9,465 nucleotides of DNA from Planctomycetota bacterium (GCA_016872875.1 VGYW01000330.1:1-9465); one strand, 5' to 3'. Positions 1-7,086 are shown, counted from the first letter of the stretch. A program made the numbers and translations. The notes: generated from the sequence alone by a model not told the origin.

Positions 1-1478
1 CAAGGACCGGCATCTACACGCTGAGCGATGAGACCCTCAAGCTCCTCATGGAGGTGAAGAAGCCGCTGCGCGTCATCTCCACGATGGTGCGCGCCGCGAG
101 GGCCGACTCGGAGGAGGAGCGGCCGCGCAACTTCATCCGTGGCAAGGTCGGCGAGCTCCTCGAGGAATACCAGAGCCAGTCGCGCCAGATCGAATACATC
201 CCGCTCGACATCTACGCGAACCCAGAGGCCGCCGACAGGCTGCGCAAGGAGCTGAAGACCGATCTCCTGGCCGACAGCGTGACCTTCGCCTACGGCAGCG
301 GGCGGGACGCCAAGACCAAGGTCGTGGAGTTCAGCGAGGTGCTCGCGCAGGCGAGCCCTTACTCCCGGCAGCCCCCGCAGTTCAAGGGCGAGGACGCCTT
401 CACGAGCGCCCTTCAGACCCTTCTTGAGGAGAAGAGCACCAAGGTCTGCTTCGTCATCGGCCACGGCGAGCACGGCATTGTCGACTACGAGCCAGTCGGA
501 CCCGGCCTCTCCGCCATCGTCGAGCGGGTCAAGGGCGACAACTGCGAGGTCAAGAGCGTCACCCTGCCTGAGATACCCGACGACTGCGACGTGTTGGTCA
601 TCGCAGGACCGAAGATGGCCTTCAGGCCCGACGAGGTGGACGCCGTGCGCAACTATCTGACGAATCGCCAGGGCGCCGGCCTCATCGTCATGCTCGACCC
701 CATCGGCGGCGGGAACCAGCCGAGCGGACTCGAACCGCTCCTGCATGAGCACATGATCGAGGTCCGCACCCAGGAGAGCATCGTGGACATTGGCCGCCAG
801 CGGATAGGCATCTTCGTCCAGGAGGGGCCGTCGCTGACCATCGAGTGCACCGAGTACGGCGGCGGGCCTCCGATGGGCTTTGGCCCGCCTTCCCAGCACC
901 AGATCGTGCGCGACCTGAAGACCATGCGGACCACCTTCCACGTCGCCTGCCCGGTGGCCTCCACGGCGCCGCCGCGGCCAAGCCCCTACGGCGGGCCGCC
1001 GCAGGGCGACCCCTTCACGCATGAGCTCGTGAAGACCTCGGCCCAGGCATTCTCGAAGGTGGACTTCGACCCCGGCAACATCGGCCGCCTGCGGATGGAT
1101 GGGGACAAGGACCGCAACGGCCCCTTCGCCCTTGCCATCGCGCGGGGCCTGGGGAAGGGCCAGCAGCCGCCCATGCAGCCGCCGATGGGGCCGCCGCCAC
1201 CCCAGGGCAAGATTGTGGCGTTCGGGGACTCTGACTTCATCTCCAACATGTACATCCAGCGCGGCGCGGACGGCAACTCGACCCTGTTCCGCAACGCCAT
1301 CGCCTGGGCCGCGGGCAAGGAGTACAAGATCGGCATCAAGGCGAAGCCCTTCCACCAGGAGGCCGAACTCGAACTGCCGAGCCGCCAGCGGGACTTCGCC
1401 TGGTGGGCCATCGTCTTCGCTCCGCCCTTCCACATCCTCGTCATTGGCCTCGTCGTCTGGTGGATTCGGAGACGATAG
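1..1478 (+). CDS. GldG-family ABC transporter auxiliary protein, 5'-truncated
   Basis: The C-terminal 491 residues are visible; the first whole codon is at 3 and the start lies outside the window. The fragment opens with a YTLSDETLKLL stretch typical of the GldG/ABC_transp_aux family, where it follows the N-terminal membrane helix. A GHGEHG motif (fragment residues about 153-158) is followed by a Rossmann-like DVLVIAGPKMAFRPDE segment and LIVMLDP, all characteristic of the family. FGDSDF (407-412) and an N-x-x-AWAAGKE segment precede a single membrane helix (467-488) ending in RRR. Such proteins are extracytoplasmic partners of an ABC-2 type ATPase and permease; the substrate is generally unknown. 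Pro/Gly/Met-rich loops (about residues 286-300, 320-340 and 383-403) interrupt the domain and look lineage-specific. The next gene encodes a DUF4340 protein, a common companion. The reading frame stays open for 32 codons after the TAG. Confidence 0.85.
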   Translation, partial: RTGIYTLSDETLKLLMEVKKPLRVISTMVRAARADSEEERPRNFIRGKVGELLEEYQSQSRQIEYIPLDIYANPEAADRLRKELKTDLLADSVTFAYGSGRDAKTKVVEFSEVLAQASPYSRQPPQFKGEDAFTSALQTLLEEKSTKVCFVIGHGEHGIVDYEPVGPGLSAIVERVKGDNCEVKSVTLPEIPDDCDVLVIAGPKMAFRPDEVDAVRNYLTNRQGAGLIVMLDPIGGGNQPSGLEPLLHEHMIEVRTQESIVDIGRQRIGIFVQEGPSLTIECTEYGGGPPMGFGPPSQHQIVRDLKTMRTTFHVACPVASTAPPRPSPYGGPPQGDPFTHELVKTSAQAFSKVDFDPGNIGRLRMDGDKDRNGPFALAIARGLGKGQQPPMQPPMGPPPPQGKIVAFGDSDFISNMYIQRGADGNSTLFRNAIAWAAGKEYKIGIKAKPFHQEAELELPSRQRDFAWWAIVFAPPFHILVIGLVVWWIRRR

Positions 1479-1483
1479 GGCGT

Positions 1484-1564
1484 TCGTGCTCGTCGTCGTC
1501 CTCGTCGTCGGATTCCTATCACCATTCGGGAGCCCAAAGAGCTCGAGGACGACGACGAGGACGA
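1484..1564. repeat. Long imperfect inverted repeat between the GldG-like and DUF4340 genes
   Basis: Bases 1484-1504 pair with 1544-1564 in 20 of 21 positions. The inner 16 bp (1489-1504 with 1544-1559) are perfect and the only mismatch is 1488/1560. The loop is 39 bases. The left arm is built of CGT/CTC triplets and the right arm of GAC/GAG triplets, so a simple-repeat origin is likely. There is no T-run after it, so it is not a classical intrinsic terminator. It lies between the stop codon at 1478 and the ribosome binding site at 1597, where it could affect mRNA stability or relative expression of the two genes. It could also reflect a former coding tail. Confidence 0.7.
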
Positions 1565-1596
1565 TAAGAGACCGTAATCAATCACATACCTTGTTC

Positions 1597-1601
1597 GGAG
1601 G
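1597..1601 (+). promoter_or_regulatory. Shine-Dalgarno site GGAGG that fixes the DUF4340 start
   Basis: GGAGG, continuing into AAAG, ends 10 bases before the ATG at 1612. It decides against starts further upstream in the same open frame, which extends back to 1099 inside the GldG-like gene. The hydrophobic signal-anchor then begins at residue 5, as expected for this family. Confidence 0.75.
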
Positions 1602-1611
1602 AAAGTGGTCC

Positions 1612-4185
1612 ATGGGCCTCAGGAACATGCTCATCCTTCTCGCCATCGGCTTCCTCATCGTCCTCGCCCTTGGCGCCTATGTGGTGTTTGTAGAGTCAAC
1701 CACACCGACCACGGACGAGGCGGCCAAGAAGAGCGGACTCGTCTTCCAGATCAAGGACGAGAGGAACCGCACGATACGCGACCTGGCGACGAAGCTCGAA
1801 ATCCAGCGGGGCAAGGAGACCGTGGTTCTTGAGAAGACCGGCGCCCAGGAGTGGCGCATGCGCAAGCCGGCCGACGCCCGCGCCGACCGCTCCGCCATCC
1901 TCGCGCTCCTCGACACCCTCGGCGAGCTGAAGACCAAGCTGGACCCGATCCCGCTGACCGACGAGAACCTGGCGTCGCTGGGGCTCAAGGAGCCGCGCAT
2001 CGTCGCCACCTTCTGGCTCGGCGACGCCAGCCACCAGCTCGCCATCGGCGCCGAGGAGAAGGGCGAGAAGTCCTACGAGAAACGGGTCCGCATCCGCCTA
2101 AGGGACGAGCCGAGCTGCCTCATCGTCGCCAACGACGTCGCCGAGAAGCTCGACAAGGAGCCCTCCGCCTTCCGCGACAAGAAGGTCTTCGACCGCGCCC
2201 GCGACCCCGAGAAGGCCACCGCCCTCCGCGTCGCCTCCGCCGCCCGGACCCTCGAGCTCGAACGTGGCGAGAAGGCCTGGAGCCTCAGAAGCCCTGTCAC
2301 CGACGTCGCCGACACATCCAAAGTCACCAGCCTCCTCTCGAAGGCGCGCAACCTCGACGTCGAGAAGTTCATCAGCGAGGACGCCTCGAAGCCCGCCGAG
2401 TGGGGCCTCGACAAGCCGCAGCTCACCGCCGAGGTCAAAGCTGAAGACGGCACGATGATGAAGCTCCTCGTGGGCAAGGAGGCCACGGAGAAGGACCACC
2501 TCTACGCCAAGCGCGCCGAGGAACCCTCCGTCTTCACGATCAAGAAGGACTTCCTCACCGACATGGAGGTCAAGCTGGAGGACATCCGCGACAAGAGGGT
2601 GGCGAGCTTCGAGGATGGCGACGTGACCGGCATCGAGCTGACCGCGGGCAAGGCCACCTGGGCCATCGAGCGCGAGAACAAGGACAAGGACTGGAAGCTC
2701 ACGAAGCCGCGCGAGGCCAAAGCCTACCAGAGCGGCGCCAGCGACATCCTGCGCAACGCGGGAAAGCTCCGTGTCACCCGCTGGATCGACGACCCGAAGG
2801 ACCCCGCCCACGACCTTCTGAAGACCCCAGAGGCGGTGCTGACGCTCCTGCGCGAGCCGAAGGGCAAGCCGGGCGCCAAGGCCCAGCCGCCAGTCAAGCT
2901 CTACCTCAGCGCCATCGTAAAAAAGGAGAAGGAGAAGCCAAAGGAGCCGCCCAAGGACGACAAGGAGAAGAAGCCCGAGGACAAGCCCAAGGAGAAGGAG
3001 TTCGAGGAGGGGCGCTACGTCCGCCGCGAGGGGCAGACCACCCTCCTCTACGTCCTCGGCGGCAAGGCCCCCGATAGCGCCGCCTATGACGAGAAGGATA
3101 GCGTCGAAGCGGTGAACGGGCTCGGCGAGAGCTTCACAAAGGGCTACCTCGCACTCCTCGACCGCAGGGTGTTCGACTTCAACGAGGACGACGTCACGCG
3201 GCTCACCATCGAGCGCGACTCGGCTAAACTGGTCTGCGAGAAGAAGGACGGCAACTGGAAGCTCACCAGCCCCGCCGCCCTCGACGCCGACAAGGGGAAC
3301 GTCTCCAAAATCACCAACACCATGAACGACCTGTCGGCCGACGACTACGTCGCCGAGGCGCCGAAGCCAGACGACCTCAAGCGCTATGGGCTCGACGCCG
3401 CCGCACTCCGCATCACCGCCTCCGTAGAGGAAGAGGAGAAGAAAGAAGAACCGAAGGCTGAGCCTAAGCCTGACGAGAAGAAGAAAGAGGAAGCCAAGCC
3501 GCCCAAGAAGACCTACACCAAGACCCTCCTGGTCAGCCGCAAGATTGACGGCAAGACATACGCGATGGAGCAGGGCGGCACCCTCCTATTCACCCTCAGG
3601 TCCTACGACGCCGACGACCTCCGCACCGAGGTCATCTCCACCACCATCGGCGAGTTCACCGAGGGCGACGCCACCTCGCTCACCATCGCCCACCGCGGCA
3701 GGCCCGAGCTCGTCGTGGAGAAGGAGAAGGACAAGGACACCTGGGCCATCACCAAGCCCAAGAAGGCCGAGGCCGACCAGGACGCCGTGAAGAAGGTCAT
3801 TGATGCCCTTCAAGACCTCAAGGCCCGCCGCTGCCTCGACTACGAGGCCAAGAAGCTCGCCGACTACGGCCTCGACCCCGCCGAAGTCACCGTCACCGTC
3901 AAAATCAAGGACAAGTCCGACCTCGTCCTCAAGCTCGGCAAGCCGGTGGAGGGCGAGAAGGACGACCCCGGCTCCGCCGCCGTCAAGGGCGACGCCAAGC
4001 AGGTCTTCCTCCTCGCCAAGGGCAAGGTCGAGGACATCTCCAAGTCCCTCTCCGACCTCGAGAAGAAGCCCGAGCCCAAGAAGGAGGAACCCAAGGAAGA
4101 GGAGCCGAAGAAGGAAGCCCCCAAGTCCCCCGAACCCAAGGCCCCCGAGAAGAAAGAACCTGAGAAGAAGCCTGGCGAGAAATGA
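1612..4185 (+). CDS. DUF4340 domain-containing membrane-anchored protein, five modules
   Basis: The protein has 857 residues. An N-terminal signal-anchor (about residues 5-24, MLILLAIGFLIVLALGAYVV) puts the rest outside the cytoplasm. The body is a series of modules, each with a W-x-[LMI]-x-x-P signature at Trp 81, 223, 361, 549 and 711. The signature is followed by a helix and, in most modules, a GL[DK]-x-[PA] motif (such as WGLDKP or YGLDPA) and a beta-rich stretch containing L-x-[IV]-G. This is the DUF4340 pattern, repeated five times by my reading; most family members seem to carry fewer copies. Lys/Glu/Pro-rich segments occur at residues 437-466, 606-633 and 817-857 (the C-terminal tail). 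The molecular function is unknown; co-occurrence with GldG-like proteins suggests a structural role in an ABC-transporter-linked envelope complex. The gene lies 133 bases after the GldG-like gene, probably in the same operon. ATG 1612 was chosen for its ribosome binding site. Confidence 0.85.
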   Translation: MGLRNMLILLAIGFLIVLALGAYVVFVESTTPTTDEAAKKSGLVFQIKDERNRTIRDLATKLEIQRGKETVVLEKTGAQEWRMRKPADARADRSAILALLDTLGELKTKLDPIPLTDENLASLGLKEPRIVATFWLGDASHQLAIGAEEKGEKSYEKRVRIRLRDEPSCLIVANDVAEKLDKEPSAFRDKKVFDRARDPEKATALRVASAARTLELERGEKAWSLRSPVTDVADTSKVTSLLSKARNLDVEKFISEDASKPAEWGLDKPQLTAEVKAEDGTMMKLLVGKEATEKDHLYAKRAEEPSVFTIKKDFLTDMEVKLEDIRDKRVASFEDGDVTGIELTAGKATWAIERENKDKDWKLTKPREAKAYQSGASDILRNAGKLRVTRWIDDPKDPAHDLLKTPEAVLTLLREPKGKPGAKAQPPVKLYLSAIVKKEKEKPKEPPKDDKEKKPEDKPKEKEFEEGRYVRREGQTTLLYVLGGKAPDSAAYDEKDSVEAVNGLGESFTKGYLALLDRRVFDFNEDDVTRLTIERDSAKLVCEKKDGNWKLTSPAALDADKGNVSKITNTMNDLSADDYVAEAPKPDDLKRYGLDAAALRITASVEEEEKKEEPKAEPKPDEKKKEEAKPPKKTYTKTLLVSRKIDGKTYAMEQGGTLLFTLRSYDADDLRTEVISTTIGEFTEGDATSLTIAHRGRPELVVEKEKDKDTWAITKPKKAEADQDAVKKVIDALQDLKARRCLDYEAKKLADYGLDPAEVTVTVKIKDKSDLVLKLGKPVEGEKDDPGSAAVKGDAKQVFLLAKGKVEDISKSLSDLEKKPEPKKEEPKEEEPKKEAPKSPEPKAPEKKEPEKKPGEK

Positions 4186-4227
4186 GCATGTGTGCGGGCG
4201 CACAACAGTGCCGTCGCCGATCCCGGC

Positions 4228-4256
4228 TTGACATTCCGCTGCGGCTGATCAAGGAT
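4228..4256 (+). promoter_or_regulatory. Candidate sigma-70-type promoter for the EEP gene pair
   Basis: A perfect -35 box TTGACA lies at 4228-4233. After 17 bases, 4251-4256 reads AAGGAT, which matches TATAAT at three positions (the second, fifth and sixth). It sits in the 120-base gap after the DUF4340 gene, about 50 bases before the EEP start. The -35 and spacing are good and the -10 is weak. The same TTGACAT string opens the promoter at 7041. Confidence 0.45.
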
Positions 4257-4305
4257 AGAGGATGAAAGGTACATAGGCTAGCCGTGGAAGCGCGGAGAGC
4301 GGGTC

Positions 4306-5115
4306 ATGACCTTCCTCTTCTGGAACCTATGCCGGAAACCGCTTGAGTCGGTCGTGACCGCGCTCGTCTCTCAGCATGCCGTGGATGTCCTGCTTCTTGC
4401 AGAATGCGAGATTCCTGAGACGAGGATGCTTCTGGCCCTCAACTCGGGGCCGGAATCTGAGTTCTTCCTCAGTTCGACCCCTGAGGACTGCGTCGCTGTC
4501 TACACACGCTTCCCTGTGACGGCCGTGGTGGCTCACGATAGGCAACCTAGGTACACGATCTGGCGGCTTGGCTTCTCCGGTCGGCAGGAGATCCTGCTGG
4601 CCGCAGCTCACCTTCCCAGCTCGCTCTACTGGAGGGATAGCAGCCAATACGCAGAATGCATTGAGTTCGCCGGGGCCATACGGGAAGCGGAGAGGAAGGC
4701 CGGGCACTCAAGAACCCTTGTCGTCGGCGATCTGAACGTGAACCCCTTCGATGACGGTGTGGTCGCCGCTAGCGGGTTGAACGCAGTGATGACCACCGGG
4801 CTCGCGACGCGGAGAACACGCACAGTGCAGTCCAGGGAATACCCTGTCTTCTACAACCCCATGTGGCGGTTCTTTGGCGATCGCGGCGCCCAACCCTCCG
4901 GCACCTACTTCTACCAACGGTCGGAGCACGTCTGCTACTTCTGGAATATCTTCGACCAAGTGCTGGTGCGTCCCGACCTCATATGTGCCTTCAGTGACCC
5001 CGCGCTGAGGATTGTCGATTCCGACGGTTCCACGTCACTGCTCAATGAAGCTGGCTACCCGGATGGCGACCGATTCTCTGACCATCTACCGATCACCTTC
5101 GCCCTGACTTCTTGA
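4306..5115 (+). CDS. Endonuclease/exonuclease/phosphatase (EEP) family protein
   Basis: The protein has 269 residues and no signal peptide, so it is probably cytoplasmic. The EEP (DNase I-like) core motifs appear in order: FWNL (Asn7), LLLAE (Glu33), AAAHL (His102), GDLNVNP (Asp142, Asn144), FDQVLV (Asp217) and SDHLPITF (Asp259, His260). These correspond to the metal-binding and catalytic residues of the superfamily, so an active metal-dependent phosphoesterase is expected. The family includes DNases, AP endonucleases, lipid phosphatases and sphingomyelinases, and the substrate cannot be decided from sequence. A GGAGAG ribosome binding site at 4294-4299 precedes ATG 4306; the upstream ATG at 4262 hits a stop after four codons. 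By hand count, bases 4441-4500 contain 36 G/C of 60, against 46 of 60 at 2221-2280 in the DUF4340 gene, which hints at a different origin. A small unknown gene follows after 14 bases, probably co-transcribed. Confidence 0.85.
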   Translation: MTFLFWNLCRKPLESVVTALVSQHAVDVLLLAECEIPETRMLLALNSGPESEFFLSSTPEDCVAVYTRFPVTAVVAHDRQPRYTIWRLGFSGRQEILLAAAHLPSSLYWRDSSQYAECIEFAGAIREAERKAGHSRTLVVGDLNVNPFDDGVVAASGLNAVMTTGLATRRTRTVQSREYPVFYNPMWRFFGDRGAQPSGTYFYQRSEHVCYFWNIFDQVLVRPDLICAFSDPALRIVDSDGSTSLLNEAGYPDGDRFSDHLPITFALTS

Positions 5116-5116
5116 C

Positions 5117-5123
5117 AAAGGAG
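5117..5123 (+). promoter_or_regulatory. Shine-Dalgarno AAAGGAG deciding the start at 5130
   Basis: AAAGGAG directly abuts the ATG at 5124, leaving no spacer, but lies six bases before the ATG at 5130. The second ATG is therefore the more likely start. The site lies just after the EEP stop codon (5113-5115), which fits translational coupling of the two genes. Confidence 0.65.
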
Positions 5124-5129
5124 ATGCCC

Positions 5130-5564
5130 ATGTGTGCGAGTACCGATGACCTCTGGGGTTCGCTCCCGATTGCCCCCGCGCAGAGGGCTCCCATAGCCAT
5201 CCTACGGGAGCAAGGCGTGTTGCTGGGGAGGAACACAAAGAACCTCTTACTCGGGAGGGTAAGGGCCGAACGCGACATCGTGTTCTCATCACTTCCTCCT
5301 TCACGCACTGGCATGAAGGAGCCTTCGTTTTTCTACTCTTTCTACCTTGTCGCCCCCACACTAGACAACTACGCCGTCAAGCTCTTCACGATCGGGCATG
5401 GCATCGAGTTGTACCCTGTTATCTTCAACTTCCCAGACGGGGGAGACCCCGTAGCCGCAGACACGGAGCAGGAGTTCATCCAACGTCTCCGGCAGATCTT
5501 CACTTCAGATTCCACAAAGCGAGTCATAGAGTCCTTGCTTTCCCAGAGCCAGGTCCTGGTGTAG
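5130..5564 (+). CDS. Small hypothetical protein paired with the EEP gene
   Basis: The protein has 144 residues, with no signal peptide, membrane segment or Cys/His metal motif; I do not recognise a named family. An N-terminal part (about 17-48) reads PAQRAPIAILREQGVLLGR and then an LLLGRV stretch, suggesting a helix followed by a strand. A beta-rich centre (about 67-101) contains FFYSFYLVAP, LDNYAVKLFTIGH and ELYPVIF. An acidic loop and a C-terminal helix (113-140, EQEFIQRLRQIF then TKRVIESLL) complete it. The look is that of a compact, soluble alpha/beta protein. It starts 14 bases after the EEP stop with its own ribosome binding site and shares that gene's lower GC (34 G/C of 60 at 5341-5400, hand count). 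Partner, regulator or immunity protein of the EEP enzyme are all possible; nothing in the sequence selects one. HtrA follows after 12 bases. Confidence 0.7.
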   Translation: MCASTDDLWGSLPIAPAQRAPIAILREQGVLLGRNTKNLLLGRVRAERDIVFSSLPPSRTGMKEPSFFYSFYLVAPTLDNYAVKLFTIGHGIELYPVIFNFPDGGDPVAADTEQEFIQRLRQIFTSDSTKRVIESLLSQSQVLV

Positions 5565-5576
5565 CGGGGGCGCCGA

Positions 5577-7004
5577 GTGACATCTAGCATCGCTCCGGGA
5601 ACTTGCTGCGCACCCCAGGCCATCAGCCGGTTTACTCTCACCAAGTTGATCGGTCTCTGGGTGGCTGGTGTTCTCGTCGCGCCTGCGCACGCCCAGGAGT
5701 TCCCCCGGCGGACGCCGGTGGTGATCGCGGTGGAGAAGGCGGGGCCGGGCGTCGTCAATATCAGCACCGAGCAGATCGTGGTGCGGCAGGGCGATCCGTT
5801 CTTCGGGTTCCGCGACCCGTTCTTCGACCAGTTCTTCCGCGACTACTTCGACCGGTTCCAGCGCCCGCAGCAGTTCCGCGCACACAGCCTCGGCTCGGGC
5901 GTGATCATTGACCCCGAAGGCCACGTGGTCACCAACGAGCACGTGGTCCGTAAGGCGTCGCGGATCGACGTCACGCTCTCCGACGGCTCCAAGTACGAGG
6001 GGAAGCTGCTCTCGTCAGACGCGGAGAGCGACCTGGCGCTCATCCAGCTCAACTCCAAGAAGCCGCTGCCCGCCATCACCCTTGGCCGCTCCGACGACCT
6101 GATGATCGGCGAGCCCGTCATCGCCCTCGGCAACCCGTTCGGCCTGGAGAGCACCGTGACCACCGGCGTCGTGAGCGCCAAGAACCGCTCCGTGACCCTC
6201 GAGGGGCACGAGGCCTACAGCGGCCTCATCCAGACCGATGCGGCGATCAATCCGGGGAACAGCGGCGGCGCGCTCGTCAACATCAACGGCGACCTCATCG
6301 GCATCAACGTCGCCATCCGCGCCGACGCCCAGGGCATCGGCTTCGCTATCCCCGTGGACAAGGTCCGCGAGGTCCTCAAGGCCCTCTTCAACTACCGCCT
6401 CATCAAGAAGACCTACATCGGGGTCCGCGGCCGCGACGTGACGGCTGACGACGTTGCGCAGCACAAGCTCCCCGCCCGCAGCGGCGTGTTCGTGGCCGGC
6501 GTGGACCCCGGCAGCCCCGCGGCCAAGGCGGGCCTGAAAGCGGGCGACCTCATCACCGCCGTGGACGGCCGCCCCGTGGCCGACATGGTGCAGTTCTTCC
6601 GCCAGATGCTGCCGAAGGAGGTGGGGCAGAGGGTTGCGTTGACGATTCTGCGGGGCGGGAAGCAGCAGGTCTTCGAGGTGGCGGTCGCGGCCGCGCCCAA
6701 GCCCTCGGGGGCGGAGGTCGTCCGCGCCAGGCTCGGAATGGTCCTCCAGCCGATGACGGCCGACCTCGCCCGCTCGTTCGGCCTCAAGGAGCCGACCGGC
6801 CTGATCGTGACGGCGCTGGACAAGGGGGGGCCAGGCGACCGCGCCGGCCTGGAGCGCGGGGACGTGCTCCTGAGGTTCGGCGGCCTGGCCATGGCGACCC
6901 TCGACCAGCTCGCCGTGGCCCTCGAACAGGTGGGCGAGGGACAGGTCGGCATCCTCATCGCGCGCCGCGGCCGACTCTACCGGGCCATCCTCACCACCCG
7001 CTGA
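5577..7004 (+). CDS. htrA: HtrA/Do family periplasmic serine protease with two PDZ domains
   Basis: The protein has 475 residues, normal for the Do-like HtrA family. A signal peptide covers about residues 1-39, with a hydrophobic core LIGLWVAGVLVAP and a likely cut after AHA. The Phe-rich LA-loop-like region (DPFFGFRDPFFDQFF, about 73-87) precedes the trypsin-like domain. The triad is His122 (TNEHVV), Asp152 (SDLALI) and Ser229 (GNSGGAL), so it should be active. PDZ1 spans about 280-372 and PDZ2 about 385-475. It would degrade or refold damaged envelope proteins. DegP, DegQ and DegS subtypes cannot be separated here, though two PDZ domains and a cleavable signal exclude a DegS-like form. The start is a GTG with only a weak G-run (5566-5570) as ribosome binding site; a later in-frame TTG (5646) would remove the basic n-region. 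The gene begins 12 bases after the small hypothetical gene and may depend on its transcript. Confidence 0.92.
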   Translation: MTSSIAPGTCCAPQAISRFTLTKLIGLWVAGVLVAPAHAQEFPRRTPVVIAVEKAGPGVVNISTEQIVVRQGDPFFGFRDPFFDQFFRDYFDRFQRPQQFRAHSLGSGVIIDPEGHVVTNEHVVRKASRIDVTLSDGSKYEGKLLSSDAESDLALIQLNSKKPLPAITLGRSDDLMIGEPVIALGNPFGLESTVTTGVVSAKNRSVTLEGHEAYSGLIQTDAAINPGNSGGALVNINGDLIGINVAIRADAQGIGFAIPVDKVREVLKALFNYRLIKKTYIGVRGRDVTADDVAQHKLPARSGVFVAGVDPGSPAAKAGLKAGDLITAVDGRPVADMVQFFRQMLPKEVGQRVALTILRGGKQQVFEVAVAAAPKPSGAEVVRARLGMVLQPMTADLARSFGLKEPTGLIVTALDKGGPGDRAGLERGDVLLRFGGLAMATLDQLAVALEQVGEGQVGILIARRGRLYRAILTTR

Positions 7005-7040
7005 ATCCCCCGACATTCTTCTGGGAACGGGAAAAGGGAC

Positions 7041-7068
7041 TTGACATATTCCCCCCCAGCGCTAAACT
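7041..7068 (+). promoter_or_regulatory. Sigma-70-type promoter for the TPR lipoprotein and M28-like genes
   Basis: TTGACA at 7041-7046 is a perfect -35 box. After a 16-base spacer that includes a C7 run, TAAACT (7063-7068) matches TATAAT at four of six positions including the key first, second and last. It sits in the 135-base gap after htrA, 71 bases before the TPR start. It implies that transcription restarts here instead of relying on readthrough from htrA. Confidence 0.65.
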
Positions 7069-7069
7069 A

Positions 7070-7086
7070 GGCCACGGCGAGTGGCC
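7070..7086 (+). promoter_or_regulatory. Short perfect hairpin at the predicted transcript start
   Basis: GGCCAC (7070-7075), loop GGCGA, then GTGGCC (7081-7086) gives a perfect 6-bp GC-rich stem. It begins one base after the predicted -10 box, so it would lie at the very 5' end of the mRNA. A 5' stem can protect the transcript; as a DNA palindrome it could instead be an operator. A G/A-only run follows at 7087-7101. Confidence 0.4.

Noticed and set aside
1099..1611. Upstream extension of the DUF4340 frame into the GldG-like gene
   Set aside because: The extension is Ser/Arg/Pro-rich shadow sequence inside a recognised gene. The ribosome binding site at 1597 and the signal-anchor at 1612 mark the true start.
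1486..1611. GTG 1486 as a DUF4340 start giving an extra hydrophobic VLVVVLVVGF segment
   Set aside because: The hydrophobic run is the CGT/CTC triplet stretch read in another frame, it has no ribosome site, and it would put a second hydrophobic segment before the signal-anchor.
4191..4204. Hairpin TGTGC-GGGC-GCACA after the DUF4340 gene as a terminator
   Set aside because: The stem is only 5 bp and no T-run follows.
5112..5117. TTGACA overlapping the EEP stop as a -35 box for the small gene
   Set aside because: No acceptable -10 lies 16-18 bases downstream, where the small gene is already coding; the bases are explained by the stop codon and the ribosome site.
4187..5138. CATGTGTGCG occurring at 4187 and 5129, and a 25-codon ORF from 4188
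   Set aside because: Ten-base repeats are expected by chance many times in a window of this size, and the short ORF is Arg-rich with no ribosome site or homology I recognise.
6015..7016. Minus-strand 333-codon open frame opposite htrA
   Set aside because: It is a shadow of the well-supported htrA frame, rich in His/Asp/Glu/Val with no recognisable domain.
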